Positions 10,777 through 21,437 of a stretch of 64,000 nucleotides of DNA are shown here, one piece after another. A program made the translations under genes and the position numbers. Under the pieces are notes generated by a model. That model did not search any database. It saw nothing but the letters and a program-made list of their open reading frames with translations, and had not been told where the DNA came from. Origin of the DNA: Codonopsis lanceolata (lineage: Eukaryota > Streptophyta > Magnoliopsida > Asterales > Campanulaceae); contig CM028377.1 in the NCBI GenBank assembly GCA_013146195.2, positions 31,749,083-31,813,082 of the forward strand. Reading direction: 5' to 3'. The stretch's first letter is position 1. Every line of letters starts with the position of its first letter.

Positions 10777-11322
10777 CAGGATCTCTATGTTTTCTATATA
10801 AGAAGGGACCAGCCTTGGTAGAAGATTGATCAAGCAGAATATTCGGTAGAGAAGTAATTTACACTTGATGCTGTCAAGAAATGCAGTGATCCATTGATTG
10901 ATCCATCATCAGAAGGCTCATCTGTTTTCGCTGCTTTACATCATCAGTCTGCATTCGTTGTTTAATCATGAATGACTGGTGTATTCATGAATGTTAAGAA
11001 TAGATCAGATCTATCTACTCGTGTAGGAGTTTTTCATATTAATTTCCACTTTTTCTAGAGTTGTTTTTTCTTTATTGTAATCTTGTTTACAACTCCTTTC
11101 TAGTGGAAGCTTCGCCCTGAGGCATCGTCTACAAGTTTTCACTTGTAGACATTTTTACGTCTTGTTTCTCTTTGCTTGCTTCCTGTATTATTCTGTATCT
11201 CTTTTCCGCTGCTGTTTCTGGTTGATGATTCATGAGATGTTGTATCACTGCATACAACATCACTAATTATTTCAGAGAAAGTTTTTTGTTTCCTTGTTGA
11301 ATCCTAGCTGTTCAATTATTTA
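10777..11322 (+). repeat. 5' LTR of element A, 5'-truncated by Athila
   Basis: It aligns to 20048-20594 of the 3' LTR, starting at LTR position about 247. It keeps the TATA box (TTCTATATAAG, about 10792-10802), a perfect hairpin GTCTACAAG/CTTGTAGAC at 11127-11150, and a GATGTTGTAT/ATACAACATC hairpin at about 11236-11261. Confidence 0.88.
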
Positions 11323-11325
11323 ATT

Positions 11326-11338
11326 TGGTATCAGAGCC
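11326..11338 (+). promoter_or_regulatory. Primer binding site of element A
   Basis: TGGTATCAGAGCC, complementary to the 3' end of initiator Met-tRNA as in most plant copia elements, starts four bases after the LTR. Confidence 0.88.
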
Positions 11339-11376
11339 TATGCTTAGCCTTACTAAGTGCCAGTTTTGTTACAGTC

Positions 11377-13053
11377 ATGATGGATTCACGTAACAATGGA
11401 ACTCCTCGTCCTCCTATTCTCACCTCTACTAATTACTCTACATGGAAAGTCATGCTCCGTGTACATCAAATCCATTGATGAAAGGGCATGGCTATCAGTT
11501 CTTGAGGTTTGGTCTCCTCAAGAACTCTTTATGATTTCAATTAAAAAGCACACTATGCTATCCTTGGATCTTTGGATGCTAACATGCATGGACAAGAAAG
11601 TGGCTAATTGTTTATAAGCCAAAGAAGGATGGGAATTACTTCAAGAAATTTGTGAAGGAAGTGATAGTGTGTGTCGTACTAAGTTGAGAGTTTTAAGCAC
11701 TAGATTTGAAAATGGAAGAAAGTGAAGATATTAGGTCTTACCATCATAAACTTATTGATATTTCTAATGAGTCTATAAGCCTGGGAGATCCAATTTCCAA
11801 TCCTAGACTCGTTAGTAAAATGATGCGTTCTCTCCCTGAGCGTTTTAATGTTCAAATTGTTGCACTTGAAGAAATCCATGACACAGATACATTGTCATTG
11901 GAAAATCTTACAGGGATTCTTCAAACCTTTGAGCTTAATCTTGCTCAGCAGAACAAGAATAAAGGGAAAAATAGTGTTGCATCTAGTGTGGATAAAAGTG
12001 TGGCTTTGCATGTGTTGTCTGATTCCTCTAAAGAGTTGCTTGAATTGTCTAAAGACATTAAGAATTCTGATCTTGGAGAAAATTCAATGGCCTTTCTCAC
12101 AAAGAAATTCAATAATTTTCTTAGAAACAAAAGTCAAATAAAAAATGACTCTAGCTTTCAAAATCCTTTTGGCACTGAATCAAACAAACCTTTGCAAAAA
12201 GACAACTTAAGAAAATCTCAAAACTCCTCAGGATCTAGATTTCCTAAATCTTCTTATAAAACTCCTGTCAAAAATCTTGATTCCATACAACGTCGTGCTT
12301 GCTCAGGGTATGGACATTATGCCAATGAATGTGCCAACACCCTGCGCAAAAAGGGCTTCAACTTTGTTGCCACCATGAGTGACAGTGAGGAAGAAGACAA
12401 TGTAGGAGATCTTATCACTTTATCTATTTTAGAAGAGACAAAAGCTCTTCATAAAAAAATATGTTTCATTGTCTTTTGATGAAGCTGCTAATGATACTTC
12501 ATCTGATACCTCATTAATGGACAATCTGCTGGATTTTCAGTGCTTCATCTCGTCTGTAGTTGATGACATTGAAGATCCACCTCATGATGAGTCAGATTGC
12601 AATTATATTAATGTGGCTGAAGAATACAAGGCTCTTTATGAAGATTGGAGAAAATGTTGTATCCGTGTGATAGAGATGGATAGACAAATTCGTTTCTTGT
12701 TTAGTCAGGTAAAGGATCAAAAGGAATCAAATGAATGATTGGAAGTATCTCTCACTAAGAAAGATCGAGAAATCGAATTTTTTCGTCTTGATCTGAACAA
12801 GGCCAATGATACTATATCTAAATGGAACTCTAGTAAATACAAGCTTGATGAAGCTTTAGGGGTTGGTCAGTAGAACACTACTGGTCTTGGCTTCAAACCC
12901 ATTGTGTTTGTCAAAGAAATAGGATAACCATCTTCTGTTTCTTCTCCCTCATCACAAAAAAATAGGTTTGTAAAGTTTATTTGTCATTATTGTCATGAGT
13001 CAGGACATATCAAGCTGTTTTGTCACAAAAGGAAAAAGGACCTCTTTGAAACT
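11377..13053 (+). pseudogene. Gag of element A, broken
   Basis: ATG at 11377 opens a frame with PILTSTNYSTWK, the N-terminal motif of copia Gag. A small indel after about 11455 shifts it (SIDERAW is in another frame), and further breaks occur near 11617-11705 and 12470. The main body (11706-12479) matches Gag of element B throughout. The first zinc knuckle (near 12295) reads RRACSGYGHYANEC, so its first Cys is now Arg. The second (ICHYCHESGHIKLFC, about 12986-13030) keeps C-X2-C-X4-H-X4-C. An acidic coiled-coil region lies between them. A family Gag packages element RNA into particles. Confidence 0.85.
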
Positions 13054-13560
13054 GTGAGTGAAAAAATTGCCCCCTTTGGTATCCAGAATCGAATGAAGCA
13101 TCGTACGATACCTTATCAAACACCTCATCAGAAAGCTCATCAGATTCATTCTTTCCCAAAACAATATGTTTCTCATATAAAGCATTCCGTCAAGAAAGTG
13201 TGGGTTTTAAAAACTAATATGAACTGTCATGTAACAATTACTTCATTGAAGTCTCATATAACAGGTTCTTGGTACTTTGACAGCGGGTGTTCTCGTCATA
13301 TGACAAGAACAAGGGAGAACCTATCCAATTATTCTTTGTGCAATGGAGGTAAGGTTACCTATGGTGGAGGGGCAAAAGGTAGAATAGTTGGTAAAGGAAC
13401 ATTGGATGTTGATGGATTGCCTAGGCTCTACAATGTTTATCATGTTGAAGGGCTTAAGGTAAACCAAATCAACATAAGTCAGTTGTGTGATGACAATCTT
13501 CATGTTAGGTTCAACAAAGATACAGGTGAAGTATATGATTTATCTGATAAGTGAGTTCTT
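13054..13560 (+). pseudogene. Protease region of element A
   Basis: The frame 13054-13554 (166 codons) carries WYFDSGCSRHMT near 13269, the copia retropepsin active-site motif with Asp-Ser-Gly intact, and a later GKGTLDVDGLPRLYNVYHV flap/strand region. It ends at a TGA where Gag-Pol should continue into the pre-integrase domain. The domain itself may be complete, but no uninterrupted Gag-Pol could deliver it. Confidence 0.85.
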
Positions 13561-14720
13561 GCAGGTACTAGGTCTTCAGATAACATCTATATGGTTAATT
13601 TTTTTCATACTCGCAAAAGTGCCAATTTTGTTGATACTCAATTATGGCACCAAAAGTTAGGACATGTTAGCTATAAAAAAACTTGAAGAACTTGTAAAAT
13701 TTGAGGCTATTAGAGGATTACCTCGTTTGAACACTAAAAGCATGAGTGTTTGTGGTCCTTGTCAGAAAGGAAAACAAACAAGGGTCTCTCATCCTAGAAT
13801 TCAATATTGTGTCTCCACTAGGTGTCTTGAAATGATTCATACTGACCTAATGGGTCCGATTGAAGTGGAAAGTTTAGGTAGAAGAAGATACTCTTTTGTG
13901 TGTGTATTTTTCAAGATATACTTGTGTATTCTTTTTTAGGGAAAATCAGATACCTTTGAAGTCTTTAAAGTTTGGTATCTCCGTGTTATGAACCTATACG
14001 GTCTAAAACTTAAAAGAATTAGATCAGATCATGACACTGAATATGAAAATACTTCGTTCTCTACTTATTGTGATTCAAAGGGTATTACTCATGAGTTCTC
14101 TACTCTCAAAACTCCACAACAAAATGGAGTGGCGGAAAGAAAGAATCGCACACTTCAAGAAATGGCACGTGTTTTATTAAGTTCTAAAAATCTTTCAAAA
14201 CGTTTTTGGGCTGAAGTTTTAAACACTGCTTGTTATGAGATTTTGAATAATAGAAAACCTAGTGTGAAACATTTTCATGTGTTTGGATGTGTTTGTTACC
14301 TGCTAAACAATAGGGATCACCCTTCTAAATTTGACTCTAAGAGTGACAAATGTGTTTTCATGGGATATTCTCCAAATAGTCGTGCATATAGAATTTTTAA
14401 TCTTAGAACAAGAACCATCATGGAATCAATGAATATTCTGTTTGATGATCTCACTGATCTCGGTCACAAAACTATTGAAGATTATTTTGCAGGGTTACTT
14501 GAAGAGATAGCACCAATTCCCACTATAAAAGAACACGAGTCTCGTGTTCCAGATTCTGATCCTTCAGTTACAACTACTTATGGCACAAATCCCGTGATTG
14601 AATCAGAAAATCCAGATTCTGTTGAAAATTTAGTCAATGATACAACTGATGATGCATCATCAGATGAATCATTGGCTCCCCCAGTTCAGGAAATTGTAAC
14701 CAATCAGGCACCTGAACACA
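13561..14720 (+). pseudogene. Integrase of element A, frameshifted
   Basis: The pre-integrase segment has LWHQKLGHV near 13644, then a frame break. CGPCQKGKQTR near 13750 is the zinc-binding C-X2-C. The core has IHTDLMGPI near 13836 (first Asp), a break near 13910-13990, RIRSDHDTEYEN near 14017 (second Asp) and PQQNGVAERKNRT near 14116 (Glu). Spacing and motifs are those of Ty1/copia integrases. The C-terminal part (GCVCYLLNN, FDSKSDKCVFMGYS) is open to about 14470. An acidic, Ser/Thr-rich linker follows. Confidence 0.88.
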
Positions 14721-16401
14721 ACATTGCTACTGATCGTAGCAAGGATGTTCCCAGAAAAATCCATAAAGTTCACCTTACTTCTCAGGTAATTAGTGATGTC
14801 CATGGTGAGAGAACTACAAGGACTAAGGGTAAGATTGATTACAGAAAAATGGCTTGCATGACTACCACTTTTAGAAGGGTGAGTCATTATCTTTTTGTGT
14901 CCAAAATTGAACCTAAAAATGTGAAAGAAGCCCTTCTTGATGATTTTTAGATAAATGCCATGCATGAGGAATTAAATCAATTTTCCAAAAATGATGTGTG
15001 GTATTTAGTTCCTAGACCCAACTCTGTAAATGTTATTGGAAAGAAATACATATTCAAAAACAAAACAGATGAGTTGGAAAGATTGTAAGAAACAAGGCAC
15101 GACTAGTGACTCAAGGCTATACACAGGTTGAGGGGGTGGATTTCGATGAAACCTTCGCTCCTGTTGCCCGTATTGAGTCCATTAGACTATTACTAGTCGA
15201 GCTTGTTTCTTGCGCATTAAACTCCATCAAATGGATGTCAAAAGTGTGTTTTTGAATGGTGTCTTCGATGAGGAAGTTTATGTTGAACAACTCAAGGGGT
15301 TTGAAGACTCTTCTAAACCTAATCATGTTTATAAATTAAACAAGGCTTTGTATGGTCTCAAACAAGCTCCATGAGCTTGGTATGGGAGACTAACAAATCA
15401 CCTTTTGCAAAGTAGTTTTAAAAGAGGAGAAATGGATAAAACCTTGTTTATTCAACGTCATGACAAAAATATTCTTATTGCTCAAATTTACGTTGATGAC
15501 ATAGTTTTTGGGTCCACTTCTAAAATCTTGTTACAACAATTTATCACTTGTATGACTTCGACCTTTGAAATGAGCATGGTTGAGGAGCTAAGATATTTCT
15601 TGGGTTTATAAGTCAAACAAACTCATGATGGCATGTTTATATCTCAAACTAACTATGCAAAAAAACTTAGTTAAGAAATTTCAAGTTGAGGATAGTGCTG
15701 ACAAAAGAACCCCTATGAGAACTGACAAGAAGTTGTTCAAAGATGAGAAAGGGGAAAATGTTGATCCTACTTTGTTTAGAAGCATGATAGGTAGTTTTCT
15801 CTATTTAACTGCTAGTCGTCCTGATATTATGCATAGTGTGTGTATGTGTGCTAGATACCAGGCTAATCCCAAAGTTTCACATCTAACTGCTGTCAAACGC
15901 ATTCTTCGATATGTTAATAGCACAGCAGAATTATGGTTATGGTACACTGTTCACACCAACACCACACTTATTAGGTTCACTGATTCTGATTGGGTTGGAG
16001 ATGGTGATGCTAGAAAAAGAACCTCAGGTGGTTGTTTTTTTCTTGGAAATAATTTGATTTCCTGGTATAGTCGCTAACACAATTGTATAGCCCTATCGTC
16101 TGCTGAAGTTGAACTCTTGTGGATGAACTAGATGATAGAGGACCATGGGTTACATAGTGAAGTTTTAACAGTTTATTGTGACAACTCTAATGCCATAGAT
16201 ATTTCAAAAAATCTTGTTCAACATTCTCGTACTAAACATATTGACATTCGATATCACTTTATTCAAGACCTGGTTGAACAAGGCATAATATGCATGGAAT
16301 TTGTTAAGACCGAAAATCAGTTGGCAGATATTTTCACCAAAGCTTTAGCATTTGAGAGATTTTCTTATCTTAGGAAGTCTCTCAGTTTGTGTGCCATTTG
16401 A
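14721..16401 (+). pseudogene. Reverse transcriptase / RNase H of element A, broken
   Basis: The linker segment (VPRKIHKVHLTSQVI, near 14748) is shared with element B. RT starts after a TAG at 14948-14950, where the family has Trp. LNGVFDEEVYVEQ is near 15251, KALYGLKQAP ends in a TGA at 15372-15374 (a CGA to TGA change is likely), and the catalytic YVDD is at 15489-15500. Another in-frame TAA follows at about 15609. RNase H reads TDSDWVGDGDARKRTSGG near 15978, with further stops near 16075 and 16129, and ends NQLADIFTKAL before the TGA at 16399-16401. All motifs are recognisable and in order. Confidence 0.9.
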
Positions 16402-17266
16402 TTCACTCTCTCTTTAAAAAAAATTAAAAAATCAGGCATCTTGCATTATAAGCTTGCACAATTGTTCCATCTGATTTTTCCATCTATGGTTGCTTATAGT
16501 TTATCTTATTAAATCAGTTGAGAGTCATTTTTCTGGCATATTCTCCCAGTCTTTAGCTTTTCACATGGTACTGTGGTACATGCACGAGCTTCATGTTTCC
16601 ATGGGTTGATCTTGTGAAAGATGGCTATCTTTAGAAAAGTGTGAAAGCTACCTAGTGGCCAAGAAAAAAAATATTGATGCCCATCAAGGAAAGAGCTACA
16701 TGTGTACAAGGTATGTAGCTTTTCACTTGGTACTATGGAACATGCACGAGCTTCATGTTTTCGTGGGTTGAACTTGTGAAAAATGGCTGTCCTTGGAGAA
16801 GTGTGAAAGCTACCTAGTGGCCAAGAAATGCTTGAAATAAAGTATTGCCCAAATTCCCACAGGGAATTTTGTCTAAAAATTGCCTTTAGGAGAAAGGAAA
16901 TCTTGACTTTTTGACTCTGATTTTCTATAAGATTCCAAATGAAGCATCATTGGGTTTCTCATCAGTTGGTTCAGTCCCTTACTGGTGTATTTCTCATCTT
17001 CCTCCGATATCATTCTAGACATACTTCTTAAGGCATTTTTTTAATCATTGGTGTCCATATCTTTTGACTCATTTTTTGTTTCCTAGATAAATGCTTTGTA
17101 TGTCATGTTTAGTTTCTCCTATTTCGATTTTTGATTGATATGAAATGTTATCTATGTGAAAGAAATTGTTGGATTCTCTACTTGTTCTTCATGGCTAGGG
17201 TTTGTCAAGACATTCTGGTTCACTCTGTTTTTGATCCTTGATGTCCTTCCTTCCTTCTCCTTATTC

Positions 17267-17298
<32 letters not shown>

Positions 17299-17430
17299 TT
17301 AAAATTTTAAAGATATTTCTTATCTTCTTCTAACCGTTTTTATTTTATCCCTTCAGTTTCCTGCAGTGTTTGAATTTGTTTGGGGCTCTCTTTTTGTGTT
17401 TGTTTAGGAATGCACTAATTAATTTTTGCA
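16402..17430 (+). other. Element A spacer with a two-copy tandem repeat
   Basis: No gene is seen. A block of about 105 bp (about 16557-16665) recurs at about 16723-16828. Both copies contain CATGCACGAGCTTCATG and GTGTGAAAGCTACCTAGTGG, and they start about 166 bp apart. Element B has related repeats at 25260-25545. An AAT microsatellite is at about 17266-17295. Confidence 0.75.
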
Positions 17431-17554
17431 GGGCTATATAGAAGCATATCTCATCATTGAAGGATTCCCCATCTCTCTCCCGTTTATTTATCTTCATCTT
17501 CTCTCATGAAGCCCCTATCTTGGTCTCTGTGTTCTTCCTGCAGGTTCTACCCTA
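17431..17554 (+). promoter_or_regulatory. Possible promoter and splice acceptor for the element A 3' ORF
   Basis: GGGCTATATAGAAGC (17431-17445) is TATA-like and is followed by a pyrimidine-rich leader. TTCCTGCAG (17535-17543) is a good splice acceptor 11 bases before the ATG at 17555. Either route could supply a subgenomic message. Both are inferred from sequence alone. Confidence 0.4.
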
Positions 17555-19624
17555 ATGAAATCCCATTCCCAAAATCCTTCTCTGTTTGCTCAAATGGATG
17601 ACGCATAAAATGTTGCGTCATCACCAGCCTCATTCCTTTCTCATGGAATTCCCCAATCTTCTGCCAACCCTATCACTGCCATTGTTCCTTCAGATGACTC
17701 CCTAGCCCCAATCGCTTCGTTGCTGCTCGGTGCCCGCGAGTATGCCATTGATTTGGACAACCTTCCTTCAAATCTCAAAGAAATTGGTGCAATGGACCCG
17801 CTAATATCTTTCGCAAGTCTAAGCGTATTCGGGGTTATGGGCCAGACCTCGAACCTACCTCTCCCAAGGTAAGTGCTGTTGTGAAGAGGGCAAAGGTTGA
17901 TGTGTCACAGGAAGACATTCCATGTGTTGTTTCATTTTCAGATGATGAGCATGACCCTGATTTTGAAGTCGCCATGAACCTCTCCTTTTTTCAATTCGCT
18001 GCTCATGAGGAAGTTCTAGCTTCAGGGGGAGCATCTTTGGTTCGCGGTTCTGTCTCGTCTCCTGATCCCACTATTTTCCATGACTGTTCTTCTGCCGCTA
18101 CAATTTATGTCCCCTCTTCCAATGTTGTGGCTCCTTCTGCCACTAAGGCTTCTTTTGGTCCTATTAATGCTAAAGAAGAATACGACCCTGATGAACACAT
18201 TCCTCTAGCCCATCTTCTCGTCAAATCCAAAAGGGGAGTCTGTAACCGCTCAACCTCCTCGGGGAAATCTTCTTCCAGTTCTGCTCATGACATCTCCAGT
18301 GATGAAGATTTTCAAGACGTATTAGAAGCAAGCCCAAAAGACAACGGGATCTCTGTTGATAATGTTGAACAAAAAGCTATTGATGATGTAACTAATGATA
18401 CATCATCAGCTGCCTCATTCCCTCCTCTGGATATTGGTCAGGCTTTCTCTCCCATCTTTTATACCTCTTTTGCTGCTTCTAGGTTCAATATGGATAGGAA
18501 CATTATGGAAGAACGTCGTATTTCTATTGATGTCTTGGTTAAGTATGGCTTGGATGTTTTTCTTTAAAAACGTCATCTCTTGGACACTATGACTTCTGCC
18601 TATCCATATGTCAAAGAAATTGTAATGGAATTTTATGCCAACTTAGAAGAAGACATGACTAAGTTAGGAACTCCTAGATATGGTCAAGTTTTCATCCGAA
18701 ACAAAATTGTGGATTTTTCTCCTTCTTCAATTAATAATTTTTATGGTTCTCCGAATGTTCGTGAAGAAGGTGTGTTTGATGAATGGGATATTATGGCTCG
18801 AGAAATTACCAAAGGGCCTTTGTCTTCTTGGCCAGTCACAAAATCTAGGGACAGTGTTAAACGTGACAAATTTTGGACTTCCTCTATGTCTTCTCTATAC
18901 GTTGTGCTGTACAAATTCTGTTGTGTAAATTGGGATCCTTCTTTGAATCAAAATGTGGTCACAGACTCGCATGCTCATATTTTATACAATATTGGAATGA
19001 ACTATCCTTTTAATCTTGGGGAATTGGTGTTTCACAAAGTGTCTACCTTTGCCAAATCTGAATCAACTTCTCGTGCCATTCCTTATCCGCATCTGGTTTA
19101 CAACTTGGGTCTGTCTCAGGTGGTTTTGGCTCTAGACAATGAACGTTTAACTCCTCGATCTTTGCCCCTCTCCATAAGTTCAAAAATTCTAAAAGGAAAT
19201 CGGGTTGTGGATCGGTTCCTTGTTTCTCAACCTCATCCTACTTCAGCTCAGGTTCCCGACCCATCTCCTTCTGCTCAGCCCTCTCCAGTTATGACTCATG
19301 CCAATGACTTTCCTAATGTTCCTCCGAGCTTTTGCATCATCCAGTGGCTCATCATTTCCCATGGCTTCAGCAAGAATCACAGCTTCTATGTCTGTTCCGT
19401 TCATCCAGTCTCTGATGCCTCTCATTGCTCAACAGATCAGTTTTCTTCAGTTTCTTCAGACTCATCTTGATCAGTGGTTGACTTCTCCTTCTGTCCTTTC
19501 TTCTCAAAGAGGGGGAGTAGTGGAACTTTTTGCCGATGCCGATGACTCAGCCAATGTTGCAACCAATGTTAGCTCATCTACTGGCACAACCTCATGGGGA
19601 GATTCAAAGAACTTAAATAAATAA
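17555..19624 (+). pseudogene. 3' (envelope-position) ORF of element A, broken
   Basis: ATG 17555 follows a splice-acceptor-like site. The frame meets a TAA after 15 codons, then shifts near 17800 into the frame that reads KRIRGYGPDLEPTSPK and continues through 17881-18567. A TAA (18565-18567) interrupts it, and the same frame resumes to 19470. The region after the stop has VKEIVMEFYANLEEDM and VDFSPSSINNFYG, matching in order the VREFYAN and VDFSSHSIN segments of the Athila 3' ORF. N-terminally there is an acidic Ser-rich domain. C-terminally there is a Pro/Ser-rich tail, and a frame shift leads to 19624. Function unknown. No clear membrane segment is seen. Confidence 0.72.
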
Positions 19625-19787
19625 TGATTTGTATTTAAACTTTTCTGTTAATTTTTATTAACTACTTTTGGTTTGTCCTTTGATTGGATTTGATGGATTA
19701 GTTTGACTTATTTTATCCTAGATTTATTTCTTTGATATCTTAAGTTATTAATTTCAGGGGTACGATGCTTTGGTCAAAAAGGTAACA

Positions 19788-19801
19788 ACAAAGGGGGAGA
19801 T
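19788..19801 (+). promoter_or_regulatory. Polypurine tract of element A
   Basis: ACAAAGGGGGAGAT lies just before the LTR start TGTTGGAG. A second purine run, AAAGAGGGGGAGTAG, lies upstream at about 19506-19520. Confidence 0.85.
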
Positions 19802-20594
19802 TGTTGGAGTATATTTTTTCCACGGCTTCTTTTCTCAAAATCTCCTTTGTCGTGTCCTACATTTTAGGGCGTGGTCTATCTTATTGAAATATAGATTGTT
19901 ATTACATTTCCTTTTCTTTGGTAGGATGTCTAGTTATTAACTTATATAAGGACTCTCTAAAAGGAATTTTCTTGATTGAAGGAATTAATCTATATATGTC
20001 TCTTCCTAATCCTCTCAATGCCGTGTGATTGTACTTTTCGTGGCTGACAGGGTCTCTATGTTCTCTATATAAGAAGGGACCAACCTTGGTAGAAGATTGA
20101 TCAAACAGAGTATTTAGTAGAGAAGAAATTCACACTTGATGCTGTCAAGAAAACCAGTGAACCATTGATTGATCCATCATTAGAAAGCTCATCTGTTTTC
20201 GCTGCTTTACATCATCAGTCTGCATTCGTTGTTAATTATGAATTACTGGTGTATTCATGAATGTTAAGAAAAGATTAGATCTATCTACTCGTGTAGGAGT
20301 TTTTCGTATTGATTTCCACTTTTTTCTAGATTTGTCTTTTCTTTATTGTAATCTTGTTTACAACTCCTTTCTAGTGGAAGTTTCGCCCTGAGGCATCGTC
20401 TACAAGTTTTCACTTGTAGACATTTTTTACTTCTTGTTTCTCTTTGCTTGCTTCCTGTATTAATCTGTATTTTTTTTTCGCTGCTGTTTCTGGTTGATGA
20501 TTCATGAGATGTTGATCACTGGATACAACATCACTGATTGTTTCAGAAAAAGTTTTTTGTTTCCTTGTTGAATCCTAGCTGTTCAATTATTTCA
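19802..20594 (+). repeat. 3' LTR of element A
   Basis: 793 bp, TGTTGGAG...TATTTCA. A TATA box (CTCTATATAAG) is near 20063-20073, and the hairpin GTCTACAAG/CTTGTAGAC is at 20398-20421. The five bases after it are TATAC. The matching duplicate would be outside the window, left of the Athila element. Confidence 0.88.
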
Positions 20595-21432
20595 TATACC
20601 TGTCAGTTATCCAAAAGACTTGCAAGCTTCTTCGTCTTCAGAATACTATTTTGGAAGAGTTGTCTTGATAGAATTAACTCACATCACAGGAAGAATTCAA
20701 GTGAGCGTTCGCCTTTCGGGAGCTAGACTGACGATTCGTGTTTTCTAGTTTCATTCATGTTCATGGAGGATTCTTAGTCTATTCGATTTGCATCTTTATG
20801 TCTCTCACATCAGCATTCTTGGAGGGCTGGAGAAAAGGTTTTTCCCAGCGTTTATGACCCATCCCCCTAATTAGGAATGCCTTCGATAGTGTGGGTAAAG
20901 ACTAGTCAAAGGGGACACCTGCAGAAAGGGCGGACTCAAATGTTGGAGCAATTGTTCCAGCGGGGATAGATGTAATGAGCAAATGGTGGCAACATATACA
21001 CCATGCGTAAGAAGACCAATTTGGTTGCAATTGGAATCTGAATTGTAGCAGACTAGCAGTGAGCTTTAGAGGTTGAAGATCAATGAAAAATATCTCCTAT
21101 AAAAATGACTAATGTACCCTCTTAAAAACTAACGTGATATGTGATATGCACATGCTCACGTAACAAAAAAAAAAACTAATGTCATACTATGGAAGGACCA
21201 TTAACAACTTTGACCAGTATTTCACTTTTCAAAATTAGGGACTAATGCTAAAAAGTAGAAACATATATAAACAAATTGTGACACTAAACCCTTTCAAAAA
21301 ACAAAAATTAGAAGTGAAACAATGAAAGCTAAGTTTTTTTAAAAAAATGAGCATATATATTATTTTTGTCATAAGAAGATTGTATTTAATAGAATAGTTT
21401 CAAAAGCGGAAGAGAGGTCTCTAATAAGAAAA
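20595..21432. other. Spacer between elements A and B, with a possible exon remnant
   Basis: From the LTR edge, one frame is open for 50 codons (20596-20748) and ends in TAG. It reads IELTHITGRIQVSVRL in its second half and has no ATG. It could be a host exon interrupted by element A, or chance. I do not recognise the family. The rest (20750-21432) becomes AT-rich with no gene visible. Confidence 0.35.
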
Positions 21433-21437
21433 CAATG

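Larger units (their letters stand above)
10777..20594 (+). mobile_element. SIRE/Maximus-type Ty1/copia retrotransposon A, degenerate
   Basis: Order: truncated 5' LTR, Met-tRNA-type primer site, gag, protease, integrase, RT-RNase H, repeats, 3' ORF, polypurine tract, 3' LTR. Integrase before RT and the TGGTATCAGAGCC primer site identify Ty1/copia. Gag with two zinc knuckles and the 3' ORF identify the SIRE/Maximus type. The LTR parts that can be compared differ at about 30 positions in 545 (counted by eye), so it is old. Every coding domain is broken. The first 246 bp or so of the 5' LTR are cut off by the Athila insertion and should lie left of the window. Confidence 0.9.
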
